Positions 9,933-17,133 of a DNA stretch of 64,000 nt are shown piece by piece. The stretch covers positions 1 through 64,000 of the forward strand of contig CAZFRM010000009.1 in NCBI GenBank assembly GCA_964521255.1, given 5' to 3'. A program made the position numbers and the translations under genes. A model generated the notes under the pieces. That model did not search any database. It had not been told where the DNA came from and worked only from the letters and a program-made list of their open reading frames with translations. The stretch comes from ZC4RG29 sp964521255. Lineage in GTDB: Bacteria; Bacteroidota; Bacteroidia; Cytophagales; Cyclobacteriaceae. Position 1 is the first letter of the stretch, and every line of letters begins with the position of its first letter.

Positions 9933-10028
9933 ATAATTGTTAAGATTAATTTCCACTATCAAATGATGTGGATACGATTTGTAGGAACTCATAAAGAATA
10001 CGACAAGGTTGACGCGAATAAAATTTGA
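9933..10028 (+). pseudogene. higB: HigB-type toxin, C-terminal remnant
   Basis: Translation of the frame ending at the TGA 10026-10028 gives IVKINFHYQMMWIRF followed by VGTHKEYDKVDANKI, which is the characteristic C-terminus of HigB (RelE-fold) mRNA interferases. Only about 30 codons remain, against the usual 95-105, and the frame is closed by a stop at 9915-9917 inside the end of the hydrolase gene. The stop codon is 5 bp before the HigA start, the normal toxin-first higBA arrangement. The toxin is therefore inactivated by a 5' truncation. Confidence 0.8.
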
Positions 10029-10033
10029 CGACT

Positions 10034-10390
10034 ATGAACTTAAAACCAATAAAGACTAAAAAAGACTACCAGCAAGCGTTGGACAGGCTTGAAGTAATTT
10101 TTGATGCGAAAAAAGGAACTTCACAAGGAGATGAACTTGAGATATTAGGAATATTGATCGACCAATACGAGAATGAACATTTCCCAATCGACCTACCTGA
10201 TCCTATTGAAGCCATTAAATTCAGAATGGAGCAACTGGGATACACTCAGACAGATTTAGCAAAGGTTGTTGGGCTAAAAAGCAGAGCAAGCGAAATATTG
10301 AGTGGAAAGAGAAAGCTATCGTTGGACATGATTAGACGACTTCATGAAAAGCTAAATATTCCGACTGATGTTTTAATTCAAGCATACTAA
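10034..10390 (+). CDS. higA: HigA-type antitoxin, XRE family HTH
   Basis: A protein of about 118 residues. The ATG at 10034 is preferred over the in-frame TTG at 10025, which overlaps the toxin remnant's stop codon. The C-terminal half holds an XRE helix-turn-helix (GYTQTDLAKVVGLKSRASE), typical of HigA antitoxins that bind their own promoter; the N-terminal part (KTKKDYQQALDRLEVIF) is the family's toxin-binding region. Because the cognate HigB is truncated, this antitoxin is an orphan. It could still repress in trans or protect against a homologous toxin elsewhere. Confidence 0.85.
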   Translation: MNLKPIKTKKDYQQALDRLEVIFDAKKGTSQGDELEILGILIDQYENEHFPIDLPDPIEAIKFRMEQLGYTQTDLAKVVGLKSRASEILSGKRKLSLDMIRRLHEKLNIPTDVLIQAY

Positions 10391-10402
10391 ACGGCACGAA
10401 CC

Positions 10403-10788
10403 GCTGTCATGCCTTCGGCAGATAAATTGAACTGAAGCACAGGTAGTTTCTACTATTATCTATGGGATTTTAAAACGGAATACACGCCTTCGCTTTGATG
10501 GTGTGGCACGCGGTTGAAGTGGAGGGCCACCTGCGCCACGCTGCGGCTATAGTTCATGATGAGGCTCTCACTGCTTTGTGCGAGTGCAGCCTTTTCGATA
10601 AACTGTTGGTAATGAATTTTGAAGTTGGGTACAGCGTCACAAGCCTGCTGCACCAGGGTGTAGTAGTCATTCTTTTTAAAGCTCATAATTTTTTGATTTT
10701 TAGATGAGCACCAAAATTGAAGAATGACTACCTTGAAAGTTGCTGACGCAACGGGAATGTTGAGCAAACTACCGAAGGTTTAGTTTAA
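10403..10788 (-). repeat. Recombinase-bearing repeat, copy B, with inverted ends
   Basis: Nearly identical to 11594-11982. The left end (TTGAACT, 8 bases, GGTAGTTT; 10427-10449) and the reverse complement of the right end (TTAAACT, 8 bases, GGTAGTTT; ending 10788) match at the same spacing, giving imperfect terminal inverted repeats of about 23 bp around a unit of 362 bp. The similarity to copy C extends a further 24 bp left, to GCTGTCATGCC. The content is the first part of a tyrosine recombinase gene on the minus strand plus its upstream region, so this is a non-autonomous, MITE-like derivative. Confidence 0.7.
10456..10686 (-). pseudogene. Tyrosine recombinase, N-terminal fragment
   Basis: From the ATG at 10686 the frame reads MSFKKNDYYTLVQQACDAV and continues through SLIMNYSRSVAQVALHFN to VPHHQ, then unrelated residues to a stop. 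This is the SAM-like core-binding N-terminal domain of a phage-type tyrosine recombinase. The catalytic domain (Arg...HxxR...Tyr) is absent, so the product would be inactive as a recombinase; it might still bind DNA. It is carried entirely by repeat copy B and reads away from the cassette gene on its right. Confidence 0.7.
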
Positions 10789-10793
10789 CAAAA

Positions 10794-10912
10794 GTTATTT
10801 GCAATGGCTTGGTGAAGTGTAAGTACAAAGTTTTATCTTCGCTACTACGTTTGGTCACAGTGGACAGATACGTTTTCAAAAGCCAATCACTGCAAATAGC
10901 CAAACGTTGGCG
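10794..10912. other. Long imperfect hairpin ending in GTTGGCG (candidate recombination site B)
   Basis: The left arm 10794-10816 (GTTATTTGCAATGGCTT) pairs imperfectly with the right arm 10873-10901 (AAGCCAATCACTGCAAATAGC). The arm is followed by a 4-base spacer and GTTGGCG at 10906-10912. The heptamer is the exact complement of CGCCAAC at 11505-11511 on the far side of the next gene. Sequence is about three-quarters identical to hairpin A, including the loop region. Confidence 0.5.
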
Positions 10913-10967
10913 GCCATACCTTTGGACAATGAGAGATATTTGACAATTAAAAATAAATAGTTTGACA

Positions 10968-11492
10968 ATGGAAACGATAACATGGAAAAACTCAGACTTA
11001 AGTGGACTAAGATTTGACTTTGAGACAAATACTGAATCATTGGGTACTTTGACAATATTGAGTGAATTTAGTTCCAATGCAAGTTTCACCACTGACAGCG
11101 ACCGACTTCAATTTCACAGGGTTGGTTTCTGGGATAATAAAGTTCTTATTAAAAAGAATGGACATCTGATTGGTGAAATTAAGAATCGACTCTTAGGACA
11201 GACTTATATTGAGTTAAATAATATAAACAGGTTCCGTCTATCATCAAACCTTATTGGTAGAAATTTAAAATGGCTACGCGCTAACGGACAACCAATAATT
11301 GAATATAAAATGGCAACATTAAATTCAATGAGAAAGGGTTTTATAAAAGTTGGCGACTCATTGACTAAGGACGAGAAAGAAATTCTATTAAGTGCTGGAC
11401 TTATTGCTGGACGATTTAACACTTACAGACTAATATTTGGAACAATGGTGTTTGCCTTTTTATTATACATGGTGGATAAACTAATTTGGTAG
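10968..11492 (+). CDS. Hypothetical tail-anchored protein in a cassette-like unit
   Basis: A protein of about 174 residues starting at the ATG 10968 (METITWKNSD); a TTG six bases earlier is less likely. The body is predicted beta-rich with a GRNLKWLRANGQPIIEYK stretch reminiscent of tubby/LURP-type scaffolds, but I do not claim that family. The C-terminus (LIFGTMVFAFLLYMVDKLIW) is a single hydrophobic segment ending the protein, so it is probably membrane anchored with the domain in the cytoplasm. The gene is enclosed by GTTGGCG (10906) and CGCCAAC (11505), the clearest cassette boundary pair in the window. Confidence 0.7.
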   Translation: METITWKNSDLSGLRFDFETNTESLGTLTILSEFSSNASFTTDSDRLQFHRVGFWDNKVLIKKNGHLIGEIKNRLLGQTYIELNNINRFRLSSNLIGRNLKWLRANGQPIIEYKMATLNSMRKGFIKVGDSLTKDEKEILLSAGLIAGRFNTYRLIFGTMVFAFLLYMVDKLIW

Positions 11493-11504
11493 AAAAGGTA
11501 CGGT

Positions 11505-11577
11505 CGCCAACATATAAGGCTTAAACGAAGCCCCGCCGCGGACTGATTCTGGCTACGGGGTAGTAATTTTTTAGGCC
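11505..11577. other. Cassette 3' boundary: CGCCAAC plus hairpin
   Basis: CGCCAAC (11505-11511) is followed by ATATAAGGCTTAAAC, then a hairpin in which AGGCTTAAA pairs with TTTTTAGGCC and an inner CCCCG pairs with CGGGG. The first roughly 35 bases recur after the SnoaL-like gene at 12739. The arrangement (heptamer, 6-base spacer, GGCTT box, stem) is that expected of the left half of an attC-like recombination site. Confidence 0.5.
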
Positions 11578-11593
11578 GGGTTTGATGTAAGCT

Positions 11594-11982
11594 GCTGTCA
11601 TGCCTTCGGCAGATAAATTGAATTGAAACACAGGTAGTTTCTACTTATTAACTATGGGATTTTAAACGGAACACACGCCTTTGCTTTGATGGTGTGGCGC
11701 GCGGTTGAAGTGGAAGGGCCACCCGCGCCACGCTGCGGCTATAGTTCATGATGAGGCTCTCACTGCTTTGTGCGAGTGTAGCCCTTTTCGATGAACTGTT
11801 GGTAATGAATTTTGAAGTTGGATACAGCGTCACAGGCCTGCTGCACCAATGTGTAGTAGTCATTCTTTTTAAAGCTCATAATTTTTTTGATTTTTAGATG
11901 AGCTTCAAAATTGAAGAATGACTATCTTGAAAGTTGCTGACGCAACAGGAATGTTGAGCAAACTACCGAAGGTTTAGTTCAA
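11594..11982 (-). repeat. Recombinase-bearing repeat, copy C
   Basis: Second full copy of the unit at 10403-10788. Inverted ends lie at 11618-11640 (TTGAATT...GGTAGTTT) and up to 11982 (AGTTCAA). Similarity to copy B stops exactly after AGTTCAA: the hairpins beyond the two copies are unrelated in sequence, which marks the right border of the unit. It contains small insertions and deletions relative to copy B that break the recombinase frame. Confidence 0.7.
11648..11879 (-). pseudogene. Tyrosine recombinase N-terminal fragment, frameshifted
   Basis: Same fragment as at 10456-10686, starting at the ATG 11879. Compared with copy B it has an extra base around the GTAGCCCTTTTCG stretch (about 11778-11790) and further indels nearer its end, so the SLIMNYSRSVARVAL segment is in a different frame from the N-terminus. 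Clearly non-coding now. Confidence 0.6.
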
Positions 11983-11986
11983 TATA

Positions 11987-12110
11987 GGTTTTGCGTCAGA
12001 CGGGAGGACGTTTTTCGTACGGACATTTGAGCCCAAATTGAACTTCGGTTCTTCGTATCAAGTGCAGTGCTAAAAAGCCCGCCCGAACGCAAAGCCGCGG
12101 AACGTTATAG
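11987..12110. other. Long imperfect hairpin ending in GTTATAG (candidate recombination site C)
   Basis: The left arm 11987-12015 (GGTTTTGCGTCAGACGGG and on) pairs imperfectly with the right arm about 12072-12096 (GCCCGAACGCAAAGCC). A 7-base spacer then leads to GTTATAG at 12104-12110. The heptamer complements CTATAAC at 12739-12745 beyond the next gene. Its sequence is unlike hairpins A and B, but the architecture is the same. Confidence 0.5.
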
Positions 12111-12195
12111 TCTATGATAGGGCGACTCCTCTAAACCCAACGGACTGACAGCTGAGAGACAACTATAATTACTAAAATCAATAAAAGTGAATATT

Positions 12196-12690
12196 ATGAA
12201 ATCAACAAAAATTCTTTTGATTATATCAATAGCTTTATTTGGGATAAAAGTTCAGGCACAAGAAGCAGTTGTTTCAGCTAAGGATCCTGACCAACTGTTT
12301 ACCAGCACCGACCCTGTCTTGCATAAAAATAAACAAGCAGCTTATCACATTGTAAAGGATTTATTGGAATGTAATCATTGGGAACTTGCCGATAAGTACA
12401 TTGATGAAAATTACATACAACACAATCCAAATACAGCCAATGGCAGAGAAGCCGTTGTGAAATTTTTTACAGAAATCTTAAAGGTTAGACCTACCCCAAT
12501 TCCTGAAAAAATGAAAACAAAAGTAGTGTCAGTCATAGCGGAGGGCGATTTGGTATCAGTCGCTTTTGTACGGGAAGAAAAAGACCCGAAAGACCCTAAC
12601 AAAACCTACACTACTACTTGGTTTGACCAATGGCGTTTTAAAGATGGGAAAGCTGTTGAACATTGGGATACAGCACTGTTAATGGATTAG
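12196..12690 (+). CDS. Exported SnoaL-like (NTF2-fold) protein
   Basis: A protein of 164 residues from the ATG at 12196; an upstream in-frame GTG at 12187 is less likely. MKSTKILLIISIALFGIKVQA is a signal peptide, so the protein is periplasmic. The mature part has the SnoaL/NTF2 pattern: helix, YIDENYIQHNPNTANGREAV, then strands ending DQWRFKDGKAVEHWD. The fold forms a conical pocket used by small isomerases and cyclases; substrate unknown. It is enclosed by GTTATAG (12104) and CTATAAC (12739), the second clear cassette-like unit. Confidence 0.82.
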   Translation: MKSTKILLIISIALFGIKVQAQEAVVSAKDPDQLFTSTDPVLHKNKQAAYHIVKDLLECNHWELADKYIDENYIQHNPNTANGREAVVKFFTEILKVRPTPIPEKMKTKVVSVIAEGDLVSVAFVREEKDPKDPNKTYTTTWFDQWRFKDGKAVEHWDTALLMD

Positions 12691-12738
12691 TTTTTCAATA
12701 GAAAAATGTTATGATGACAGCAAAAAATCAACCACAGC

Positions 12739-12800
12739 CTATAACATATAAGGCTTAAACAAAGTCCCCGCGCGCAGAGAATTGGCCACGAAGCTCAAAC
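12739..12800. other. Cassette 3' boundary: CTATAAC plus shared repeat
   Basis: CTATAAC (12739-12745) is followed by ATATAAGGCTTAAAC and an AAG/CCCCGC stretch that matches the sequence after the gene ending at 11492, although the two genes are unrelated. The reverse complement of hairpin C's right end also reads CTATAAC, 7 bases, GGCTT. The two halves therefore show the same box order with a one-base difference in spacer length. Confidence 0.5.
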
Positions 12801-12934
12801 GATCATGCTTGCCAGGTCCCGGATTTAACCGGATATTAATTACTAACTTAGAATTGTCTCACCTGAATCCTCTAAAAGGGGATGAGGGAATTTTTTTGTG
12901 ATCCTGTTAAAGATGGTTTAAACTGAAATGTAAT

Positions 12935-14122
12935 ATGGATACAAAAGATCAGATTTCACGGAATGAATTTTTGCAACGTGCCGTAATGTTGGGTGTTGCT
13001 TCTATCCTCGCACCAATGGCTTCAAAAGCGGAAAACTTTTTTCATCAAACTAAAAAGATAAGGATTGGTGTGATTGGATGCGGTAGTGTTTCCACCCAGT
13101 ATTTACCTCACTTATCAAAATCATCGTACGTAGAATTAGTGAGCACCTGTGATATCATTTCTGAGCGGGCACTTAAGGCAGCAGAGCTGTATAAAATACC
13201 CAATCACTATTCATCTATAGAAAAGATGTTAGCCGGTGCACCATTTGACTTAATGGTAAATCTTACTGATATGCAAGAGCATGGTCGCTTAAATAAGATT
13301 GCTTTGCAGGCAGGTAAACATGTGTGGAGTGAAAAACCTATGGCAACAACGTACCAGGAAGGAAAGGAATTGCTTGAACTCGCGAAGAAAAAAGGAATAC
13401 GAATTTGGGGTGCGCCGGCGGTGGTAAACAGTCCGCAGTTTGCGTTCATGGCAAAAGCTATTAACGAGGGCAAACTGGGAAAAGTAGCTGCAGCTCACGC
13501 TCACTATGGACATTTAGGACCACATTGGTCAGCGTTCTTCTATGAAAAAAACGGAGGAAGTATGCCCGATCTCGCTGTTTACAATATCGCCACACTCACA
13601 GGGTTGCTTGGACCCGCTAAGTCTGTTGTTGCCATGCTTAATATATTGACGCCCGTTCGCACAGTGGAGAACAGACCTGCTCCAATAAAAGTAGAAGCAG
13701 AAGATAATGCCATGATATTGATGGAACATGAAAGCGGCGCACTTTCGCACGTGCAAAGTGGATTCAACTACTTTGATCCTTACGGTCACGAGGGAGCAGG
13801 ACAGGACAAACCAACCATTTCAATGTGGGGAACAAAAGGAAACATGCACCTGATTGGATATGATTGGGCACCCTTTGGAGTTGATATGGCAACAGAGGGT
13901 AATGAAAAAACTACACGCTATGCGACTGATGCGGAAAAATATGTGTGGCAGCAGGGGGCATCTGTTATTTCGGAAAGTCTCATCACCGGCGTGGAACCTT
14001 TGATTGCCGCCGAGCACTCACTTCATGTGCTGGAGATCATCGAAGCAGCACGTGAATCGCAGGAGACGGGCAAGCGAATTATCTTGAAATCTGTTTTCAA
14101 ATGGCCGGTTATTAAAGGTTGA
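12935..14122 (+). CDS. Gfo/Idh/MocA family oxidoreductase
   Basis: A 395-residue protein. Residues 1-32 (SRNEFLQRAVMLGVASILAP) look like a Tat- or Sec-type export leader with one arginine of the twin pair replaced. The Rossmann NAD(P)-binding fold follows with VIGCGSVS, and the family signature EKPMA appears near residue 133. The C-terminal alpha/beta domain contains GHLGPHWSAFF. These enzymes oxidise or reduce sugar hydroxyls with a bound or soluble NAD(P). Stands alone; the convergent MFS gene starts 260 bp away. Substrate not predictable. Confidence 0.88.
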   Translation: MDTKDQISRNEFLQRAVMLGVASILAPMASKAENFFHQTKKIRIGVIGCGSVSTQYLPHLSKSSYVELVSTCDIISERALKAAELYKIPNHYSSIEKMLAGAPFDLMVNLTDMQEHGRLNKIALQAGKHVWSEKPMATTYQEGKELLELAKKKGIRIWGAPAVVNSPQFAFMAKAINEGKLGKVAAAHAHYGHLGPHWSAFFYEKNGGSMPDLAVYNIATLTGLLGPAKSVVAMLNILTPVRTVENRPAPIKVEAEDNAMILMEHESGALSHVQSGFNYFDPYGHEGAGQDKPTISMWGTKGNMHLIGYDWAPFGVDMATEGNEKTTRYATDAEKYVWQQGASVISESLITGVEPLIAAEHSLHVLEIIEAARESQETGKRIILKSVFKWPVIKG

Positions 14123-14381
14123 TATTTCCTTGGGTTTTATTTTTTTACCTTTTTTATTGTAATGCTCAGCGGATGTCTTTGAGTAAGGCTTGCCACGCTT
14201 TCATTATTCCCCCCCGCAGATCTCAACATTCGGTAAGATCGCTATCTTCATAGTTCTTGCAACCATAGAGATTAAGTTGTAAAAATAATTTCCAATCCCT
14301 TGCCACCTGGTTCCGCCCCAGTCTGCCTGTATAACGCAAGGCCTGAAGGTATATCTTTCATTACCATCGTCCGGTAAGCGA

Positions 14382-15572
14382 TCATGCATTTTCCGATTTT
14401 CGCGGTAGCATAGAGACTGCAATTGTACCGATAATGGCTAGAATAATAAGTGCTGCAAAACCGTTTGTATAGCTTCCACTTTTATCGCGGAGCCAGGCGG
14501 CAAGCATTGGAGCAAGTGCTTCAGCAACACCATCGGCTGTAATAACAAGGCCCATGATGCGGCCCATTACTTTTAATCCAAACAATTCAGCAGCCATCAA
14601 CGGTATGATCATATAATCTCCACCTAAGGCAACACCAAACACAAATGCAAAAACATAAATGACACCTGGTATTGAAGCAAAGTAGAGTAGGGGAATAGAT
14701 AGCGCTACGAGAGAATAAATGAGAATCATTACATTTTTTTTCTGCCATCGGTCCGCCAGCCAGCCCATGAGTAATCTGCCAAGAATGCTTGACCCCAGCA
14801 CAATGGAAAGAACATTAGCGGCAATAGCTTGCGTGTATTTTAAATCAATGCTGAAAAATAATTTCAAATTTTGAACTGTACCCGCTACAGCTCCGATCGA
14901 ACACATACTTCCGATGACCAGGAGATAAAAAGGCCAGCTTCTTAGAATAGGGGTGATATGTGTTTTAGGTTCTTGTTTAGCCTGTTGCAATACATGGTCA
15001 GGATTTTCCTTAACGAACCACGCCATCGGAAAAGCAACGGCAACCATAATGATGCCCAATATCATCAAAGCATCGCGCCATCCATAATTTGCTGTGAGTC
15101 CTCTAGCGATTTGAGGAACCAGCATTCCACCAACACCAATGCCGATGTAGGCAATGCCCATAGCTTTTCCCCGTGCTTTGTCAAACCAGCGGGCGATCAG
15201 CACCTGGTTGGGAAGCGGGCCGCCACACATATAACCCAAAGCATTGAATAAATAAAATAGATAGAACTGCCATAACGAAGTCATTACGCTAAGGCCAATA
15301 AGTGCAATTCCTCCCATAACAATACCGGAGAGCATTAGTCGCCGTGGGCCAAATCGATCAATGATCCATCCTGCAACAAATCCGAACAACGGCCCGACAA
15401 CAATTTTTCCAATGGCATTTCCGGACGTGATCGTTGATCTTGACCAGCCAAAATCGGTTACCCAGAAATCATAGAAGAAAGGAAGTCCATAGAACATGAT
15501 ACCGATGATAGAGAACAGGCTGAGAAAGCCGGTGGCAACAATTTGAAGTTGCCCTTTGCGCAGATTTTCCAT
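14382..15572 (-). CDS. MFS transporter, oxalate/formate-antiporter-like (OFA)
   Basis: A 396-residue inner-membrane protein with about 12 hydrophobic helices. The loop 2-3 motif GWIIDRFGPRRLM and the repeat GWLADRWQKKN in the second half are major facilitator signatures; the opening GFLSLFSIIGIMFYGLPFFY and DFGWSRSTIT are typical of the OFA/monocarboxylate group. It probably moves a small organic acid. It converges with the Gfo/Idh/MocA gene on its left, which may be coincidental. Confidence 0.88.
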   Translation of the reverse strand: MENLRKGQLQIVATGFLSLFSIIGIMFYGLPFFYDFWVTDFGWSRSTITSGNAIGKIVVGPLFGFVAGWIIDRFGPRRLMLSGIVMGGIALIGLSVMTSLWQFYLFYLFNALGYMCGGPLPNQVLIARWFDKARGKAMGIAYIGIGVGGMLVPQIARGLTANYGWRDALMILGIIMVAVAFPMAWFVKENPDHVLQQAKQEPKTHITPILRSWPFYLLVIGSMCSIGAVAGTVQNLKLFFSIDLKYTQAIAANVLSIVLGSSILGRLLMGWLADRWQKKNVMILIYSLVALSIPLLYFASIPGVIYVFAFVFGVALGGDYMIIPLMAAELFGLKVMGRIMGLVITADGVAEALAPMLAAWLRDKSGSYTNGFAALIILAIIGTIAVSMLPRKSENA

Positions 15573-15625
15573 TCATTAAGGATACATAGATTCTTTTGCA
15601 ACGACAAACTTTTTCTATCACAGGA

Positions 15626-15832
15626 TTAGCCATTCATTGGATGACCCAGCGGATTCTCGCCAGGACTTTTTAGAACACCGGTAACGAATTGACTGGTATT
15701 TTCGCCAACATTAGCCAAGTGGGATGGTCCTTTCAAAATACTGGTCATCGTGTTTGATTCAATGTGGATACCTCCCTGTAAAATTGACTTCAAATGAAAT
15801 CCGGGTTCAGCGCTCTGTAAGATGGATGGGTC
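15626..15832 (-). pseudogene. Possible gene fragment in intergenic region
   Basis: The 504-bp gap 15573-16076 has no full gene, but on the minus strand a frame from 15832 to the TAA at 15626 is open for 68 codons. It reads like protein (PGFHLKSILQGGIHIESNT, then GPSHLANVGENTSQFVTGV). An internal ATG at 15748 would give 40 residues. I recognise no family. It may be the last part of a lost gene or a short real gene. A CACGTTGGTG string near 15992 vaguely resembles the cassette boundaries further left. Confidence 0.3.
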
Positions 15833-16076
15833 TTAATATACCTGCTATAATTCCATAATCAGGCATTGACTCTCCTTGTCAAAATAACTATCTCCCTAAG
15901 CATTAATATGTGTTTGCGTTAACTTCACGGCGATGAAACAGTTGCTATAATAAATGGAAATTTTGATAATGCTAACTAATCTAACACGGTTGTAAGTACC
16001 ACGTTGGTGTTATGCATTTTGATATTATCAATTGCTGATTATATTTATTATTGGATTTTAAGCTGCCGATAAATTT

Positions 16077-16565
16077 ATGAGCAAAATGTCTCGCGAAGAA
16101 AAGCTCTTCAGGAATGAAAATAATATTCTGACGCACTATCAGGATATGATTACGCGTGAAAATTCACCTGAAGAAACCAGTGATGCACTACGAAAGTTAA
16201 CAGTACGTTACAAGTCCTTATTGGATCAAACTCGCTTTCTTACCTGGATTAGCGGCCGCCTGGAACGCAAGCTGCATCGCAAAAACAAAGAGTTGAATGA
16301 CAACAATAGCATCCTGCAGCGAACCCTCGATGATTTGACAAAAGCTGAGGCCGGGCGAAGCGCTTATGCCATCATTTATTTTATCGCTATTGGACTTTTT
16401 GTACTGGAAGAACTTTTTGTGGAACCGCTTATCAGAGTAGTGGGAGATAATATCGGTTACGGTATAATGATAAAGCTGGTGATCGTCCTTCTGCTAAAAA
16501 TATCCGAAGGATTTATTGAAAGAAAAATTAACCGAAACAGGACCGGAAAGAATAGGCCACATTAA
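16077..16565 (+). CDS. Hypothetical coiled-coil membrane protein
   Basis: A 162-residue protein. Residues 1-100 are charged and helical with heptad character (FLTWISGRLERKLHRKNK, ELNDNNSILQRTLDDLTKAE), followed by two hydrophobic segments (AIIYFIAIGLFVLEELFV and GYGIMIKLVIVLLLKI) and a basic tail. It is probably an inner-membrane hairpin with a cytoplasmic coiled coil. No family recognised and no operon partner. Confidence 0.72.
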   Translation: MSKMSREEKLFRNENNILTHYQDMITRENSPEETSDALRKLTVRYKSLLDQTRFLTWISGRLERKLHRKNKELNDNNSILQRTLDDLTKAEAGRSAYAIIYFIAIGLFVLEELFVEPLIRVVGDNIGYGIMIKLVIVLLLKISEGFIERKINRNRTGKNRPH

Positions 16566-17133
16566 AAGAAGCCATTATCTTTTTTAATTTGATAGGAGAA
16601 GTGCTTATCAATTCAGGAAATGCACCACTGCCATATTTTCAAAGCGATGAATTTCCCAGGGGTGCCATACTGCGGCAACACGATTGATAAGTTCACCAAT
16701 TGTAAAAACTTCATGGAATGAATCGGGGTCAGTACCCACAAGGCGGTAGCGTCTCACTTTCATAGCTCACTTTGGTTAATATTAGTCTCGTCTTCGGGTT
16801 TTATGCAATAAATGTATTAACCTCTTCCTGGTAACAGTGTGCAAAAAGTCAGATAAAATTAGTGAGGTAATATTTCTTATCGAGTTTGCAAAAAAAACAG
16901 ACCGGGAAGTAGTGGTTCAGGGCTTAATCGTTTAGTGATTTAGTGCTACTTAGTTTATTCAAAAATCTTGAGACAAACGAAAAAATGGCAGTAAGCAAAT
17001 GGCAATAGGCAATTTTGCCTACTGCGATTGCCTATTGCTACTTTTCAACATTGGTTAATATCTGTTAATAAAATGTTTTTTATTATGTAAATGATGCTCT
17101 CATTAATAACTAAATGACACGGTTCGGTCAATG
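16566..17133. other. Intergenic region with a strong hairpin
   Basis: Apart from a small minus-strand reading frame (16608-16763, listed separately) nothing coding is seen. Bases 17002-17038 form a hairpin with an 11-bp perfect stem (GCAATAGGCAA / TTGCCTATTGC), consistent with a repeat-derived palindrome or a terminator for the convergent flanking genes; it lacks a clean T run. Confidence 0.45.
16608..16763 (-). CDS. Small hypothetical protein, 51 residues
   Basis: An ATG at 16763 opens a 51-codon frame: MKVRRYRLVGTDPDSFHEV, then FTIGELINRVAAVWHPWEIH and a short tail to TGA at 16608. It has ordinary amino-acid composition, a folded-looking pattern and no low complexity, and it sits in an otherwise empty gap. 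No family recognised and no ribosome-site support. Treat as a candidate. Confidence 0.35.
   Translation of the reverse strand: MKVRRYRLVGTDPDSFHEVFTIGELINRVAAVWHPWEIHRFENMAVVHFLN

Noticed and set aside
14204..14422. 72-codon minus-strand frame between the convergent genes
   Set aside because: It overlaps the 3' end of the MFS gene in another frame and has no protein-like pattern.
15960..16050. CACGTTGGTG before the gene at 16077 as another cassette boundary
   Set aside because: No complementary heptamer was found after that gene and no hairpin precedes it.
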